The notes beneath the pieces were generated by a model. That model had not been told where the DNA came from. It searched no databases and saw only the letters and a list, made by a program, of their open reading frames with translations. The position numbers were made by a program, and so were the translations under genes. A DNA stretch of 64,000 nucleotides from Saprospiraceae bacterium (lineage in GTDB: Bacteria > Bacteroidota > Bacteroidia > Chitinophagales > Saprospiraceae): assembly GCA_013360405.1 (NCBI GenBank), contig JABWBR010000011.1:1-64000 (forward strand), read 5' to 3'. Positions 35,417 through 44,643 of the stretch are shown here, piece after piece (within the stretch, counting starts at the first letter, position 1; every line of letters starts with the position of its first letter).

Positions 35417-36115
35417 ATGTCCAAATTCAAAGAACTCAAACAGCAGTGCTACGAGGCCAACATGGAACTCAACGCCCTGAATCTGGTGATATACACCTTC
35501 GGCAACGTGAGCGCCGTGGACAGGTCGGCGGCCGTATTTGCCATCAAGCCGAGCGGCGTGCCTTATGAAGTGTTGAAGCCTGAAGACATTGTCATTGTGG
35601 ACTATGACAACAACATCGTAGAAGGCGACAAACGACCCTCGTCCGATACAAAAACCCATGCCTGGCTGTACAAAAACTGGGAAAATATCGGCGGTATCGC
35701 GCATACCCACGCCACTTACTCGGTAGCCTGGGCGCAAGCGCAGCGCGACATCCCCATTTTCGGCACCACCCACGCCGACCACCTCACCCAGGATATTCCT
35801 TGTGCCGAACCCATGCGCGACGACCTCATAGCGGGCAATTACGAGCACAATACGGGCATCCAGATCACGGATTGCTTTCGGGAGAGGGGTTTGGACTACG
35901 AGGAAGTGCCGATGGTGCTGATCGGCAACCACGGGCCGTTTACCTGGGGCAAAGACGCCGCCAAGGCTGTTTACCACAGCAAAGTGCTGGAAGAGGTGGC
36001 GAGGATGGCTTACCTTACCCTCCAAATCAACCCTCAGGCGCCAAGGTTGAAAGAGGCATTGATTAAAAAACATTACGAGCGTAAACACGGCAAAAACGCC
36101 TATTACGGGCAGTAA
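35417..36115 (+). CDS. araD: L-ribulose-5-phosphate 4-epimerase
   Basis: 232 residues from ATG 35417; the frame upstream is only repeat. Class II aldolase fold with zinc ligands: NLVIYTFGNVSAVDR, IKPSGVPYE, SSDTKTHAWLYKNW, GGIAHTHATYSVAWAQ (two His), GTTHADHL and NHGPFTWGKDAAKAVYHS. It turns L-ribulose 5-phosphate into D-xylulose 5-phosphate, the entry to the pentose phosphate pathway. Confidence 0.96.
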   Translation: MSKFKELKQQCYEANMELNALNLVIYTFGNVSAVDRSAAVFAIKPSGVPYEVLKPEDIVIVDYDNNIVEGDKRPSSDTKTHAWLYKNWENIGGIAHTHATYSVAWAQAQRDIPIFGTTHADHLTQDIPCAEPMRDDLIAGNYEHNTGIQITDCFRERGLDYEEVPMVLIGNHGPFTWGKDAAKAVYHSKVLEEVARMAYLTLQINPQAPRLKEALIKKHYERKHGKNAYYGQ

Positions 36116-36133
36116 ACCAACAAAGCGATTGGA

Positions 36134-37642
36134 ATGAAAAAATTACAGCACCAAGAGATCTGGTTCATCACAGGAAGCCAGCATTTGTACGGGCCGGAGG
36201 TTTTAAAGCAAGTCGCCCAACACTCCGAAACCATCGTGAAGGGACTCAACGAGGACGCCGGCCTTTTGGTATCCTTGAAGTACAAAGACGTGGTGAAAAC
36301 CCCCGACGAAATCCTTCAAACCTGCATCGCCGCCAATGCCGATGAAAAGTGCATCGGCGTAGTGGTTTGGATGCACACTTTTTCCCCCGCAAAGATGTGG
36401 ATAAGGGGGCTTTCCAACCTGAAAAAGCCGCTCTGTCACCTCCACACGCAGTTTAATGCGGAAATCCCCTGGGAAACCATTGACATGGACTTCATGAACC
36501 TGAACCAGGCTGCCCACGGCGACCGGGAGTTCGGCTTCATCATGTCCCGGATGCGAATGAAGCGGAAAATCATCGTAGGGCATTGGCAGAGCCCGTCTGT
36601 GCGGCAGAAACTGGCCGTCTGGTCGAGGGTTGCGATGGGCTGGCACGAGCTGCAAACGCTGAAAGTAGCCCGCATCGGCGACAATATGCGCGAAGTAGCC
36701 GTCACGGAAGGCGACAAGGTAGAGGCCCAAATCCGCTTCGGTTTTGCAGTCAACGGCTACGACACCTCCGACGTGCTGCGATACCTGCCCGACGTTTCAA
36801 GCAGCGAGATCAAGGCTTTGCTGGATGTTTATGAAAGCCAATACGCCCTGACGCCGGCTTTACGGGCCGGCGGACAAAGCCGGGATTCACTGGTAGAAGC
36901 CGCCCGTATCGAGTTGGCATTGAGGGCCTTTTTGGAAAACGGCGGCTTCGGGGCCTTTACTGATACCTTCGAAAATCTCGGCGAGTTCAAGCAACTGCCG
37001 GGCCTCGCCGTGCAACGCCTGATGATGGACGGCTACGGCTTCGGCGCCGAGGGCGACTGGAAAACGGCGGCTCTGCTTCGCAGCATGAAAGTTATGGCGC
37101 AGGGACTGGAGGGCGGCACCTCTTTCATGGAGGACTACACCTACCATTTTACTCCCGAAAAATCCTATGTGCTGGGCTCGCACATGCTCGAAATATGCCC
37201 CTCCATTGCTGCGCACCGGCCCTCCTGCGAAATACACCCACTGGGCATCGGCGGCAAGGCCGACCCCGTGCGGCTGGTGTTCAACAGCGCAACCGGCCCT
37301 GCGCTCAACGCCTCCCTTATTGACATGGGCAACCGCTTCCGGCTGCTGGTGAACGAAGTAGAAAGCGTAGCGCCAAAGGCGGATCTGCCCAAGCTCCCCG
37401 TTGCCCGCGTATTGTGGGATGCCAAACCCAACCTGGAAATCGCCGCCACCGCCTGGATACTGGCCGGCGGCGCCCACCACACGGTTTACACCCAGGCGCT
37501 TACGACCGAATACCTGGAGGATTTTGCCGACATAGCGGGCATCGAAATACTCGTTATTGACGAACAGACCCATATCCGTGATTTCAAAAACCAACTCAAT
37601 GCAAATGAGGTGTATTACCACCTGTTTCAGCATGGGTTGTAA
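36134..37642 (+). CDS. araA: L-arabinose isomerase
   Basis: 502 residues, the usual length. [61 protein letters not shown], the metal-ligand regions MEDYTYHF and [10 protein letters not shown], and EIHPLGIGG(K) are all present; the C-terminal [12 protein letters not shown] carries the last His. It interconverts L-arabinose and L-ribulose in the cytoplasm. The mutarotase gene follows 14 bases later. Confidence 0.97.
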   Translation: MKKLQHQEIWFITGSQHLYGPEVLKQVAQHSETIVKGLNEDAGLLVSLKYKDVVKTPDEILQTCIAANADEKCIGVVVWMHTFSPAKMWIRGLSNLKKPLCHLHTQFNAEIPWETIDMDFMNLNQAAHGDREFGFIMSRMRMKRKIIVGHWQSPSVRQKLAVWSRVAMGWHELQTLKVARIGDNMREVAVTEGDKVEAQIRFGFAVNGYDTSDVLRYLPDVSSSEIKALLDVYESQYALTPALRAGGQSRDSLVEAARIELALRAFLENGGFGAFTDTFENLGEFKQLPGLAVQRLMMDGYGFGAEGDWKTAALLRSMKVMAQGLEGGTSFMEDYTYHFTPEKSYVLGSHMLEICPSIAAHRPSCEIHPLGIGGKADPVRLVFNSATGPALNASLIDMGNRFRLLVNEVESVAPKADLPKLPVARVLWDAKPNLEIAATAWILAGGAHHTVYTQALTTEYLEDFADIAGIEILVIDEQTHIRDFKNQLNANEVYYHLFQHGL

Positions 37643-37656
37643 TAAAAATAAGAGCA

Positions 37657-38832
37657 ATGAACAAGTCTTTCAACCAACTCGTCCGACTCGCCTTTTTTGC
37701 GACAATCGCTTTTATTATGGTACAATGCAAAAATGCCTCCTCTCCGGATCAAGCCGGGGAAACGCCTACCGCTTCTGCATCCATTGCTAAAACCCAATTC
37801 GGGATCACCCCCGATGGGGAGGAAGTGGACAAGTACACCCTGAAAAACAAACAGGGCATGCAGGTAGACGTGATAACCTACGGCGGCATCATCACTTCGT
37901 GGACGGCGCCGGACAAAAACGGCAACTACGCAAACGTCGTTTTGGGCTACGACAGTCTGGCGCAATACATCAGGAGCAACCCGTATTTCGGGGCGCTCAT
38001 CGGTCGCTACGGCAACCGGATTGCCAAAGGCAAATTTTCTATCGACGGCAATAACTATACGTTGGAAACCAATGACGGCCAAAACCACCTGCACGGCGGC
38101 GTAAAGGGCTTCGACAAGGTGGTGTGGACGGCTGCCGAACAACCTACCGACAAGGGCGTTGCACTGAAACTCACCTATGTAAGCCAGGATGGCGAGGGCG
38201 GCTACCCCGGCACGCTGACTTCGACGGTAGTTTATCACCTCACAGACGACAATACGCTTGAAGTAAGCTACGTGGCCACCACCGACAAAAAAACCATCGT
38301 GAACCTGACACAGCACGCCTATTTCAACCTGTCGGGTGATTTCACCAAAAACATCCTCGACCACGAACTCACTATTGACGCCGATCAGTACCTGCCCGTG
38401 GATGCTACGCTGATCCCGACGGGGGAATTGCGGCCCGTCAACAACACGGCCTTCGATTTCCGACAGGCCAAGTCTATCGGGAAAGACATCGAGCAAAAGG
38501 ACGAACAGTTGACCAAAGGAAAGGGCTACGATCACTGCTGGGTGCTCAACAAGCAGGGCAGCTTCCGAAAAGTCTCCACGGCTTACCACCCGGCTACAGG
38601 CAGATATTTGGAAATATTCACCGACGAGCCGGGCCTCCAGTTCTACTGCGGCAACTTCCTGGATGGTACTTTGCCCGCGCCGGGAGGGGGTACTTACGCC
38701 CATCGCACCGGTTTTTGCCTGGAAACGCAACATTATCCCGATTCTCCGAATCAAAAATCATTTCCATCCGTTATCTTAGCCCCTGGCGAGCAATACGCTA
38801 CGAAAACCACCTTTAAATTCTCAACGAAATAA
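37657..38832 (+). CDS. galM: aldose 1-epimerase (mutarotase), lipoprotein
   Basis: 391 residues, with a lipobox (IMVQCKNASS). GalM fold: VDVITYGGIITSWTAPDKNG, YFGALIGRYGNRIAKGKF, NGQNHLHGG-like DGQNHLHGGVKGFD (His), LTQHAYFNLSG (catalytic His), HELTIDADQYLPVDATLIPTGEL, the DHCW region and the C-terminal FCLETQHYPDSPN (catalytic Glu). It speeds anomer exchange of the released arabinose in the periplasm, next to the transporter gene. Confidence 0.93.
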   Translation: MNKSFNQLVRLAFFATIAFIMVQCKNASSPDQAGETPTASASIAKTQFGITPDGEEVDKYTLKNKQGMQVDVITYGGIITSWTAPDKNGNYANVVLGYDSLAQYIRSNPYFGALIGRYGNRIAKGKFSIDGNNYTLETNDGQNHLHGGVKGFDKVVWTAAEQPTDKGVALKLTYVSQDGEGGYPGTLTSTVVYHLTDDNTLEVSYVATTDKKTIVNLTQHAYFNLSGDFTKNILDHELTIDADQYLPVDATLIPTGELRPVNNTAFDFRQAKSIGKDIEQKDEQLTKGKGYDHCWVLNKQGSFRKVSTAYHPATGRYLEIFTDEPGLQFYCGNFLDGTLPAPGGGTYAHRTGFCLETQHYPDSPNQKSFPSVILAPGEQYATKTTFKFSTK

Positions 38833-38844
38833 ACCACCTAGCCT

Positions 38845-40599
38845 ATGTCAGTATTAGCGACCATTGATTGGATAGTCATTGCCCTATACTTCGCCATCAT
38901 CCTGGGCATTGCCTGGTGGGTCATCCGCCAGAAAAACGATACCTCCGACGATTACTTCCTTGCCGGGCGCAACCTGGGCTGGTTCGTCATCGGAGCTTCT
39001 ATTTTTGCCTCCAACATCGGTTCCGAGCATATCGTAGGCCTTGCGGGCTCCGGCGCCACCGATGGTGTGGCCATGGCCCACTATGAGTTGCACGCCTGGT
39101 GCCTACTCATACTGGGTTGGGTTTTGGCGCCATTTTATATGCGTTCCAAGATCTACACGATGCCCGAGTTTTTGGAGAAGAGATTCTCGCCGACCGCTCG
39201 CTGGGTATTGTCCGTTATCTCTTTGGTCGCTTACGTGCTCACAAAAGTGGCGGTCGGGATATTTGCCGGAGGAATTGTATTCGGCGTTCTCCTGCCTGAA
39301 GTCAACCTAATGGGGATGAACAGCTTTTGGGTAGGATCTATACTCATGATCGTACTGACCGGTATTTACACGATTCTCGGCGGCTTGCGGGCAGTGGCCT
39401 ATACGGAGGCCATACAAACTATTATCCTCATCCTCGGTTCTCTGTTGGTTACGGTTTATGGGCTCGAAGCCTTAGGCGGCTGGGGCGAACTGCGACGTAT
39501 TGCCGGTTCTGACATGTTCAACCTTTGGAAACCCCTCGTACCCGCAGGCATAGAGGGCACCTGGGCGCCCGTGAAGACCGAAACCCATATGGCGTGGTAC
39601 TTCAACAGCAACTACCCCTGGCTGGGTATGTTATTCTGCGCCCCCATCATCGGTTTGTGGTATTGGTGCACTGATCAATACATCGTGCAGCGGATGCTGG
39701 GCGCCGCCAATCTGACAGAAGCACGCCGGGGTACGATTGCGGCAGCGTTTTTCAAGTTGCTACCAGTTTTCATATTCATTATTCCGGGCCTCATCTGCTT
39801 TGCATTGGCTGCCAGTGGCAAAATGCCGGAGCTTGCGCAATCACTGCTCGGCGAGGATGGAAAGATCATTAATGCCAATGCCCAGCAGGTATTCCCATTG
39901 TTAGTGGCCAAGGTGCTTCCCGCCGGTATCCGTGGTATTGTGGTAGCCGGCCTGCTTGCTGCCCTGATGAGTTCGCTCGCAGGGGTGTTTAACGCTTCTT
40001 CCACTTTGTTCACGATGGACCTTTACTCCAAGTTCCGCCCCAATGCTTCCGAAGCCCAACTGGTGCGGATGGGCCGCATTGCCACCGCCGTAATGGTTGT
40101 TATCGGGCTACTGTGGATTCCGGTAATTCAGGGTAGCCGGGGTTTGTACGACTACCTGCAAAGTGTGCAGGGCTACCTTGCACCGCCCATTTTTGTGGTC
40201 TTTTTCTTTGGTATCTTTAACAAGCGCCTTAACGCAAAAGGAGCGCTGGCTGCGCTACTGGTCGGTTTTGCCCTGGGGCTTTTCCGCTTGTCAATCGATA
40301 CGCCTGTGATGCTACAGGAAGGATTCTCGTACCCGGAAGGATCATTTTTCTGGATTATCAACAACACGTTTTTCCAATATTACAGTCTGTTGATTTTTAT
40401 CGTGTCTGCCACTGTGATGGTGGTAGTGAGCTACGCGTCAGAGGCTCCATCTGTGGAAAAAATTCAGGGATTGACACTTGGCACCGTTAGCGCCGGGCAA
40501 AAGGCTGAAACGAGGGCTACCTACCGCACAGTAGACAAAGTCGTTTCGGCGCTGGTGGTCGTTTTGATTTTGGCGGCATACCTGTATTTCAGAGGGTAA
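38845..40599 (+). CDS. sodium/sugar symporter (SSS family)
   Basis: 584 residues with about 14 hydrophobic helices. SSS/SglT signatures: DYFLAGRNLGWFVIGASIFASNIGSEHIVGLAGSGA, MPEFLEKRFSP, GGLRAVAYTEAIQT, YWCTDQYIVQRMLGA and GLLAALMSSLAGVFNASSTLFTMDLY. The family carries sugars with Na+ across the inner membrane. In this locus the natural cargo is L-arabinose. A strong terminator follows at 40624-40660. Confidence 0.94.
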   Translation: MSVLATIDWIVIALYFAIILGIAWWVIRQKNDTSDDYFLAGRNLGWFVIGASIFASNIGSEHIVGLAGSGATDGVAMAHYELHAWCLLILGWVLAPFYMRSKIYTMPEFLEKRFSPTARWVLSVISLVAYVLTKVAVGIFAGGIVFGVLLPEVNLMGMNSFWVGSILMIVLTGIYTILGGLRAVAYTEAIQTIILILGSLLVTVYGLEALGGWGELRRIAGSDMFNLWKPLVPAGIEGTWAPVKTETHMAWYFNSNYPWLGMLFCAPIIGLWYWCTDQYIVQRMLGAANLTEARRGTIAAAFFKLLPVFIFIIPGLICFALAASGKMPELAQSLLGEDGKIINANAQQVFPLLVAKVLPAGIRGIVVAGLLAALMSSLAGVFNASSTLFTMDLYSKFRPNASEAQLVRMGRIATAVMVVIGLLWIPVIQGSRGLYDYLQSVQGYLAPPIFVVFFFGIFNKRLNAKGALAALLVGFALGLFRLSIDTPVMLQEGFSYPEGSFFWIINNTFFQYYSLLIFIVSATVMVVVSYASEAPSVEKIQGLTLGTVSAGQKAETRATYRTVDKVVSALVVVLILAAYLYFRG

Positions 40600-40623
40600 T
40601 CAATCCTCTTTCTCTAAAGGATT

Positions 40624-40660
40624 AGTCAGGCGGCGGCAGTTGATCGCCGCCTGACTTTTT
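40624..40660 (+). terminator. rho-independent terminator after the symporter gene
   Basis: Twelve-base perfect stem AGTCAGGCGGCG/CGCCGCCTGACT with a nine-base loop and a run of five T. It ends eight bases before the HAD gene, so it should reduce read-through into it. Confidence 0.9.
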
Positions 40661-40667
40661 AATACTT

Positions 40668-41321
40668 ATGCGAATGTATAAAGGCGTCATCTTCGACATG
40701 GACGGCACGATGGTGGACAATATGATGGTTCACCACAGGGCCTGGCAGCATAAACTCAATGAACTTGGGCTTCCCCTGTCCATTCAAGAAGTTAAAGCCC
40801 AAATACACGGCATCAACGAAGAAATCCTGGAACGCCTCTTCGGCGACCGATTTACACTTGAACAACGCCGACGGATATCCTGGGAAAAAGAAGCCGCTTA
40901 TCGCGAAATTTTCCTTCCCGAATTGAGACTCTTGCCTGGTTTATCTGTTTTTTTAGAAAAAATAAAAACCGCCGGCATCCCCATGGCGATAGGCACCGCA
41001 GCACCGACAGAAAACGTGGATTTCGTACTCGACAACCTGAACCTGCGACATTACTTCACCGGCATTTTTGATGCCAAAAGCGTCAGCAGAGGCAAACCCG
41101 ACCCGGAAATCTTTGAAAAGGCCGCCGCCTCGATGGGGCTGTCTACTGCCGAATGCCTGATTTTCGAAGACAGCGTCACCGGCGCGGAGGCAGCCCGAAG
41201 AGCTGATGCCCGTGCGGTAATCGTCACCACCACCCACGCCCGGGAAGAGTTTGTTCATTTCAACCACATCATCCGCTTTATCGAGCATTTCGAGGGTTTG
41301 GAGTTGGATTTGACTTTGTAG
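40668..41321 (+). CDS. HAD-superfamily phosphatase (beta-phosphoglucomutase-like)
   Basis: 217 residues. Motif I VIFDMDGTMVDNM, helical cap (about 17-85), motif II GTAAPTENV, motif III Lys in SRGKPDPEIF, motif IV IFEDSVTGAEAARRADARA. This is the subfamily IA/ PGMB-like set acting on small sugar phosphates. A second ATG at 40674 is also possible. It may clear sugar-phosphate by-products of arabinose metabolism; substrate unknown. Confidence 0.88.
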   Translation: MRMYKGVIFDMDGTMVDNMMVHHRAWQHKLNELGLPLSIQEVKAQIHGINEEILERLFGDRFTLEQRRRISWEKEAAYREIFLPELRLLPGLSVFLEKIKTAGIPMAIGTAAPTENVDFVLDNLNLRHYFTGIFDAKSVSRGKPDPEIFEKAAASMGLSTAECLIFEDSVTGAEAARRADARAVIVTTTHAREEFVHFNHIIRFIEHFEGLELDLTL

Positions 41322-41628
41322 CAGTATATTTTTTTAACCAAGGTTCGCGAAGACTTCGCTAAGTGCGTTATTCGGCGGTCGGCAGTCGGCAGTCGGTTCA
41401 AAAAAGTCGTAAAGTCGCAGTTTCGACTCCGATTTTTTACCACAAAGACACAAAGGGCACTAAGTACCACTAAGACTTGGATGACAGATAGTCTGAAAGT
41501 CGCCACCTCGCCAAGTCGCCCCCTGACCGGTGACCCTTGTCATTTACAAAGTCCTCACAGTCTCGTAACTTGCGTCTAATAACACCTACCTGAGGCTAAC
41601 CTCCTATTTTTTTACCAAAACAAGCGGC
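41322..41628. repeat. intergenic region with copy B of the dispersed repeat
   Basis: No gene. Copy B of the 51-bp repeat lies at 41425-41475 (minus orientation relative to copy A at 33510). Next to it are AAGTCGCAG/GTCGCCA-type short words and CGGCAGT repeats (41372-41396). Marks the right end of the arabinose segment. Confidence 0.65.
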
Positions 41629-43278
41629 ATGAGACGTGTAATATTTGTCGTATTAGCGCTGCTCACACCCCTCCTGGTTACGGCACAGTCCGAGCAGGAA
41701 TTGCTCGACCAATTGCTCCAGGAGGAGAAAAACTCGGTAGAAGCCCTCGTGCTGTATCCCGAGCAGACGCGGCGCGACATCCTGGAGGCCTGTCTGCATC
41801 CGGAAGCTATCGTTAAGCTGGAAAGCATGCAATCCAAAACCAGCGAAGCATTCAAAAACCTGATGCAGGGCTACGCCCAGGAAACACAGGAATTAATCTG
41901 GGATCTGACCAGATACCCCGGGTTGATTACCAAACTGACCATGACAACCGGTCAGTCGGATAGCGAAGTGCGGGTTAAACTCGCCGACTACCCCGCCGAG
42001 GTGCACCCCAAAGCCCTCGAAGCCCGCAGATATTACTTCGACATACTACTGCGCGTGGATGAACTCAACGAGCAATGGCGCCGCACTTTCGACAACCTGA
42101 TCCGCGATTATCCCGCCAAAACACAGGATGCCTTGCAACAACTCGTGGAACTGCCCGAGGTACTCACGCTACTAAGCGACGGCATCCGAATGACGGTGAT
42201 GGTGGGCGATTTGTACCGCCGCAACCCCGTCTGGCTGATGCAGCAACTCGATAGCCTCAACCTGGTAGTAGCCAGGGCGCATACCAAGGAGATCGAAGAC
42301 TGGAAGGCCGGCCTCGAAGTCGACCCCGAAGCTAAAGCAGCGTTTGCCCGCTCGGCAGAGGATTTTGCCAGAGAATACAACTACGACGATTCCTACTACC
42401 CCTATGATGACGTGTATGAAAGCGGTGAAGTGCGGGAAGTAGTGGTCGAACACCACTATTACCATCACTATCCCTACTGGTTCGGCTACCCCTACTGGTA
42501 TACCTACCCGCGCTGGCGACCCTACCCGGTATGGTACGACTGGGGGTTCTATTGGGGCTCCGGGCATGTGATTGTGATCATTGACCTGCCTTCGTATTAT
42601 TTCACGAACTGGTATTTTTACAACCCGTACCACCACTACTACTACCCGCAGTTGTCCAGCCACTTCACCCGGCACTACTACGGCCATCGCCACCACGGCG
42701 GCAGCATTACAGCCGGCGTAGACAACTGGCGCCGCAACAACAGGGAAATCATCACAGACGACTGGCTCGATAAGGCGCGCTTCGACAAGGAGAAATTCAG
42801 AGAATACGGCAAATTTGAGAGCTCGCGGGAAAAATACAACCAATCGCATCCCAAAAAAGAGATGAGCCCGACTGAGTATCTCGACAAAAACAAGCGGCAA
42901 TACCCCGTGCTGGCCAAAGAAAGACCCCAGCCGGCTCAGCCTGAAAAAGAAATCAGGAAAGACAAAGACGTAACGCCGCCCATCCAGAAACCCCGCACAG
43001 AGCCGACCCCGAGAAAAGACCCCATTGTAATACCACCCAAAACGGAGCCGAAGGAACCCCGCAAGGAGACGCCTACCCCCAAAACCCAGCCCGAGAAAAA
43101 GGCGCCCGCCGAAATGCCGAAAGTAGACAAGGCCCGCGATTATCACCGCGATAAGTGGGAACAACCCAAGGCTACGCCTAAAAAGGAAACGACAGCTCCG
43201 AGAACGCAACCGCGCAAGGAGACCCCTACTCCCAAGACGCAGCCGAAGAAGGAGACTACGGTGAAACGCAAGGATTGA
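41629..43278 (+). CDS. secreted aromatic-rich protein, unknown function
   Basis: 549 residues with a signal peptide ending VTAQ. Residues about 20-240 are helical and contain repeated LYPEQTRR/ RYPGLITK/ DYPAEVHP/ DYPAKTQD/ ELPEVLTL words about 30-40 residues apart, weakly like DUF3300. A 60-residue segment (about 275-350) is almost only Tyr, His, Trp and Pro. The last 130 residues are Lys/Pro/Thr-rich with repeated PKTQP-KKET words and look disordered. I recognise no firm family. The His/Tyr patch may bind metal, heme or a surface; this is a guess. Confidence 0.8.
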   Translation: MRRVIFVVLALLTPLLVTAQSEQELLDQLLQEEKNSVEALVLYPEQTRRDILEACLHPEAIVKLESMQSKTSEAFKNLMQGYAQETQELIWDLTRYPGLITKLTMTTGQSDSEVRVKLADYPAEVHPKALEARRYYFDILLRVDELNEQWRRTFDNLIRDYPAKTQDALQQLVELPEVLTLLSDGIRMTVMVGDLYRRNPVWLMQQLDSLNLVVARAHTKEIEDWKAGLEVDPEAKAAFARSAEDFAREYNYDDSYYPYDDVYESGEVREVVVEHHYYHHYPYWFGYPYWYTYPRWRPYPVWYDWGFYWGSGHVIVIIDLPSYYFTNWYFYNPYHHYYYPQLSSHFTRHYYGHRHHGGSITAGVDNWRRNNREIITDDWLDKARFDKEKFREYGKFESSREKYNQSHPKKEMSPTEYLDKNKRQYPVLAKERPQPAQPEKEIRKDKDVTPPIQKPRTEPTPRKDPIVIPPKTEPKEPRKETPTPKTQPEKKAPAEMPKVDKARDYHRDKWEQPKATPKKETTAPRTQPRKETPTPKTQPKKETTVKRKD

Positions 43279-43412
43279 GCAGTTAGTAGCTCTTAGCGGT
43301 TAGCAATCAGCAGTCAGCTGACCGCTGGTTAGGTCTTAGCGATTAGGTCTTAGCAATTAACCGCTAACTGCTAACTGCTGACCGCTAAGAGCTAAGACCT
43401 AATTGCTAACTA
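43279..43412. repeat. heptad-repeat double hairpin
   Basis: GCAGTTAG/GCGGTTAG words on the left (43279-43345) and CCGCTAAC/ACTGCTAA words on the right pair with each other; TAG/TAA occurs in all frames on both strands. It lies between two genes of the same orientation. Confidence 0.8.
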
Positions 43413-43445
43413 AATTTTTCCACCATAAAATGCTAAATTCGCCCC

Positions 43446-44240
43446 ATGGAACTGATGAACTACGAACTACCCGACGAGCTGGCGCCCTATGCCGAGGCGC
43501 TGGCCGATACCAGGCGCTCTTTTATTGAAATTATTCCCGTTGGAGAGGCTACCACGCCTTGGGGCAGCCGCTTCGGCGGCCATCCTTACCTGCCGGTCGG
43601 TACGCCTTACCCCACTACTCCCGGCGGCCATCCGCTGTTTTTCCTTGCGCAGATCAACTTTGAAGAAGTGCCCGCACTGGCGCCTTATCCTTCCAAAGGA
43701 TTGCTGCAGTTTTACATCGGCGACGACGACCTCTACGGTATGGACCCCGAAGAAGGCGGTACGCAGCATGCCTTTAAGGTCGTCTATTTTTCCGATGTCA
43801 TCAAGTCGGAAACCGCCCTTGAATCCGATTTCGACTTCTTGCCTGCTTTCGAAAATACGCCCATCTATCCCGATCAATACTACGGCATGTCGTTCGAATT
43901 AACCGACGAAATAGCGCCGGTTGAAGACGCTGCTTTTGAAAAAGCCATGGGTGAAAACTTTTTCGACCAGTTTGAAGACGAAGAACAAAAGTGGGATATC
44001 ATACAGTCATACGGCCATGAAGTCTCCGCAGAAGGACACAAAATAGGCGGCTACGCGCATTTTGCCCAGGAAGACCCACGCGATCCCGACAATCCTATGT
44101 TGTTGCTTTTTCAGATGGACTCCGACATAGAAATAGAGTGCAACTGGGGAGATATGGGCACCGCACACTTCTTTATTGCAGAAGAAGATCTAAAAAAATG
44201 CGATTTTTCTAAGGTCGTATACCACTGGGACTGCCATTAA
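43446..44240 (+). CDS. DUF1963 (YwqG-family) protein
   Basis: 264 acidic residues. The pattern SRFGGHPYLPVGTPYPTTPGGHPLFFLAQINFEEVP, GLLQFYIGDDDLYG, then KIGGYAHFAQEDPR and LLLFQMDSDIEIECNWGDMGTAHFFIAEEDLKKCDFSKV is the DUF1963/YwqG signature (two repeats). Function unknown; homologues often accompany contact-dependent toxin or immunity clusters, but none are visible here. Confidence 0.9.
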   Translation: MELMNYELPDELAPYAEALADTRRSFIEIIPVGEATTPWGSRFGGHPYLPVGTPYPTTPGGHPLFFLAQINFEEVPALAPYPSKGLLQFYIGDDDLYGMDPEEGGTQHAFKVVYFSDVIKSETALESDFDFLPAFENTPIYPDQYYGMSFELTDEIAPVEDAAFEKAMGENFFDQFEDEEQKWDIIQSYGHEVSAEGHKIGGYAHFAQEDPRDPDNPMLLLFQMDSDIEIECNWGDMGTAHFFIAEEDLKKCDFSKVVYHWDCH

Positions 44241-44260
44241 TTGCATCTATATAGTTAATT

Positions 44261-44278
44261 GTCGCATCCAAATGCGAC
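44261..44278. terminator. short perfect hairpin after the DUF1963 gene
   Basis: GTCGCAT-CCAA-ATGCGAC, seven paired bases, no T-run. Weak terminator or processing site. Confidence 0.4.
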
Positions 44279-44316
44279 TGCTGTGCGTTTATATTATCTA
44301 AATAAAGGCAAACCAC

Positions 44317-44631
44317 ATGGCTTTTATCAAACTGATTAAATTGCCCAAACACCGGAAGTACGAGTATCATCCGCGATTTTGGAACCCCGAAAAAGAAGAA
44401 CGCGAAAGGCGCCTGCGCATGCTGGAGAAAGGCAATGTCAATCCGGAAGACGTCAAATCGCGCATCGCCGAAGGCTTTCGCAGGGGCTATATTGCCGACA
44501 AAAGCCCTTTGTCTGTACAAACCAGGCGGTCCAACAGGCTTTTGCTCGGCATATTTATCGTGCTGCTATTGGCCTGTTACAAAATACTGACCATGGCCAT
44601 GCCGGGTTTGGAGCAGTGGTTGAAAAATTAA
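44317..44631 (+). CDS. small membrane-anchored protein upstream of mutL
   Basis: 104 residues: a basic, charged N-terminal part (KYEYHPRFWNPEKEERERRLRMLEKG) and one C-terminal membrane helix (LLLGIFIVLLLACYKILTMAM). I recall similar proteins next to mutL in Bacteroidota, but no function is known to me. It ends 12 bases before mutL, whose ribosome site lies in between, so the two are co-transcribed. Confidence 0.75.
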   Translation: MAFIKLIKLPKHRKYEYHPRFWNPEKEERERRLRMLEKGNVNPEDVKSRIAEGFRRGYIADKSPLSVQTRRSNRLLLGIFIVLLLACYKILTMAMPGLEQWLKN

Positions 44632-44643
44632 AGGAGGAGACAC

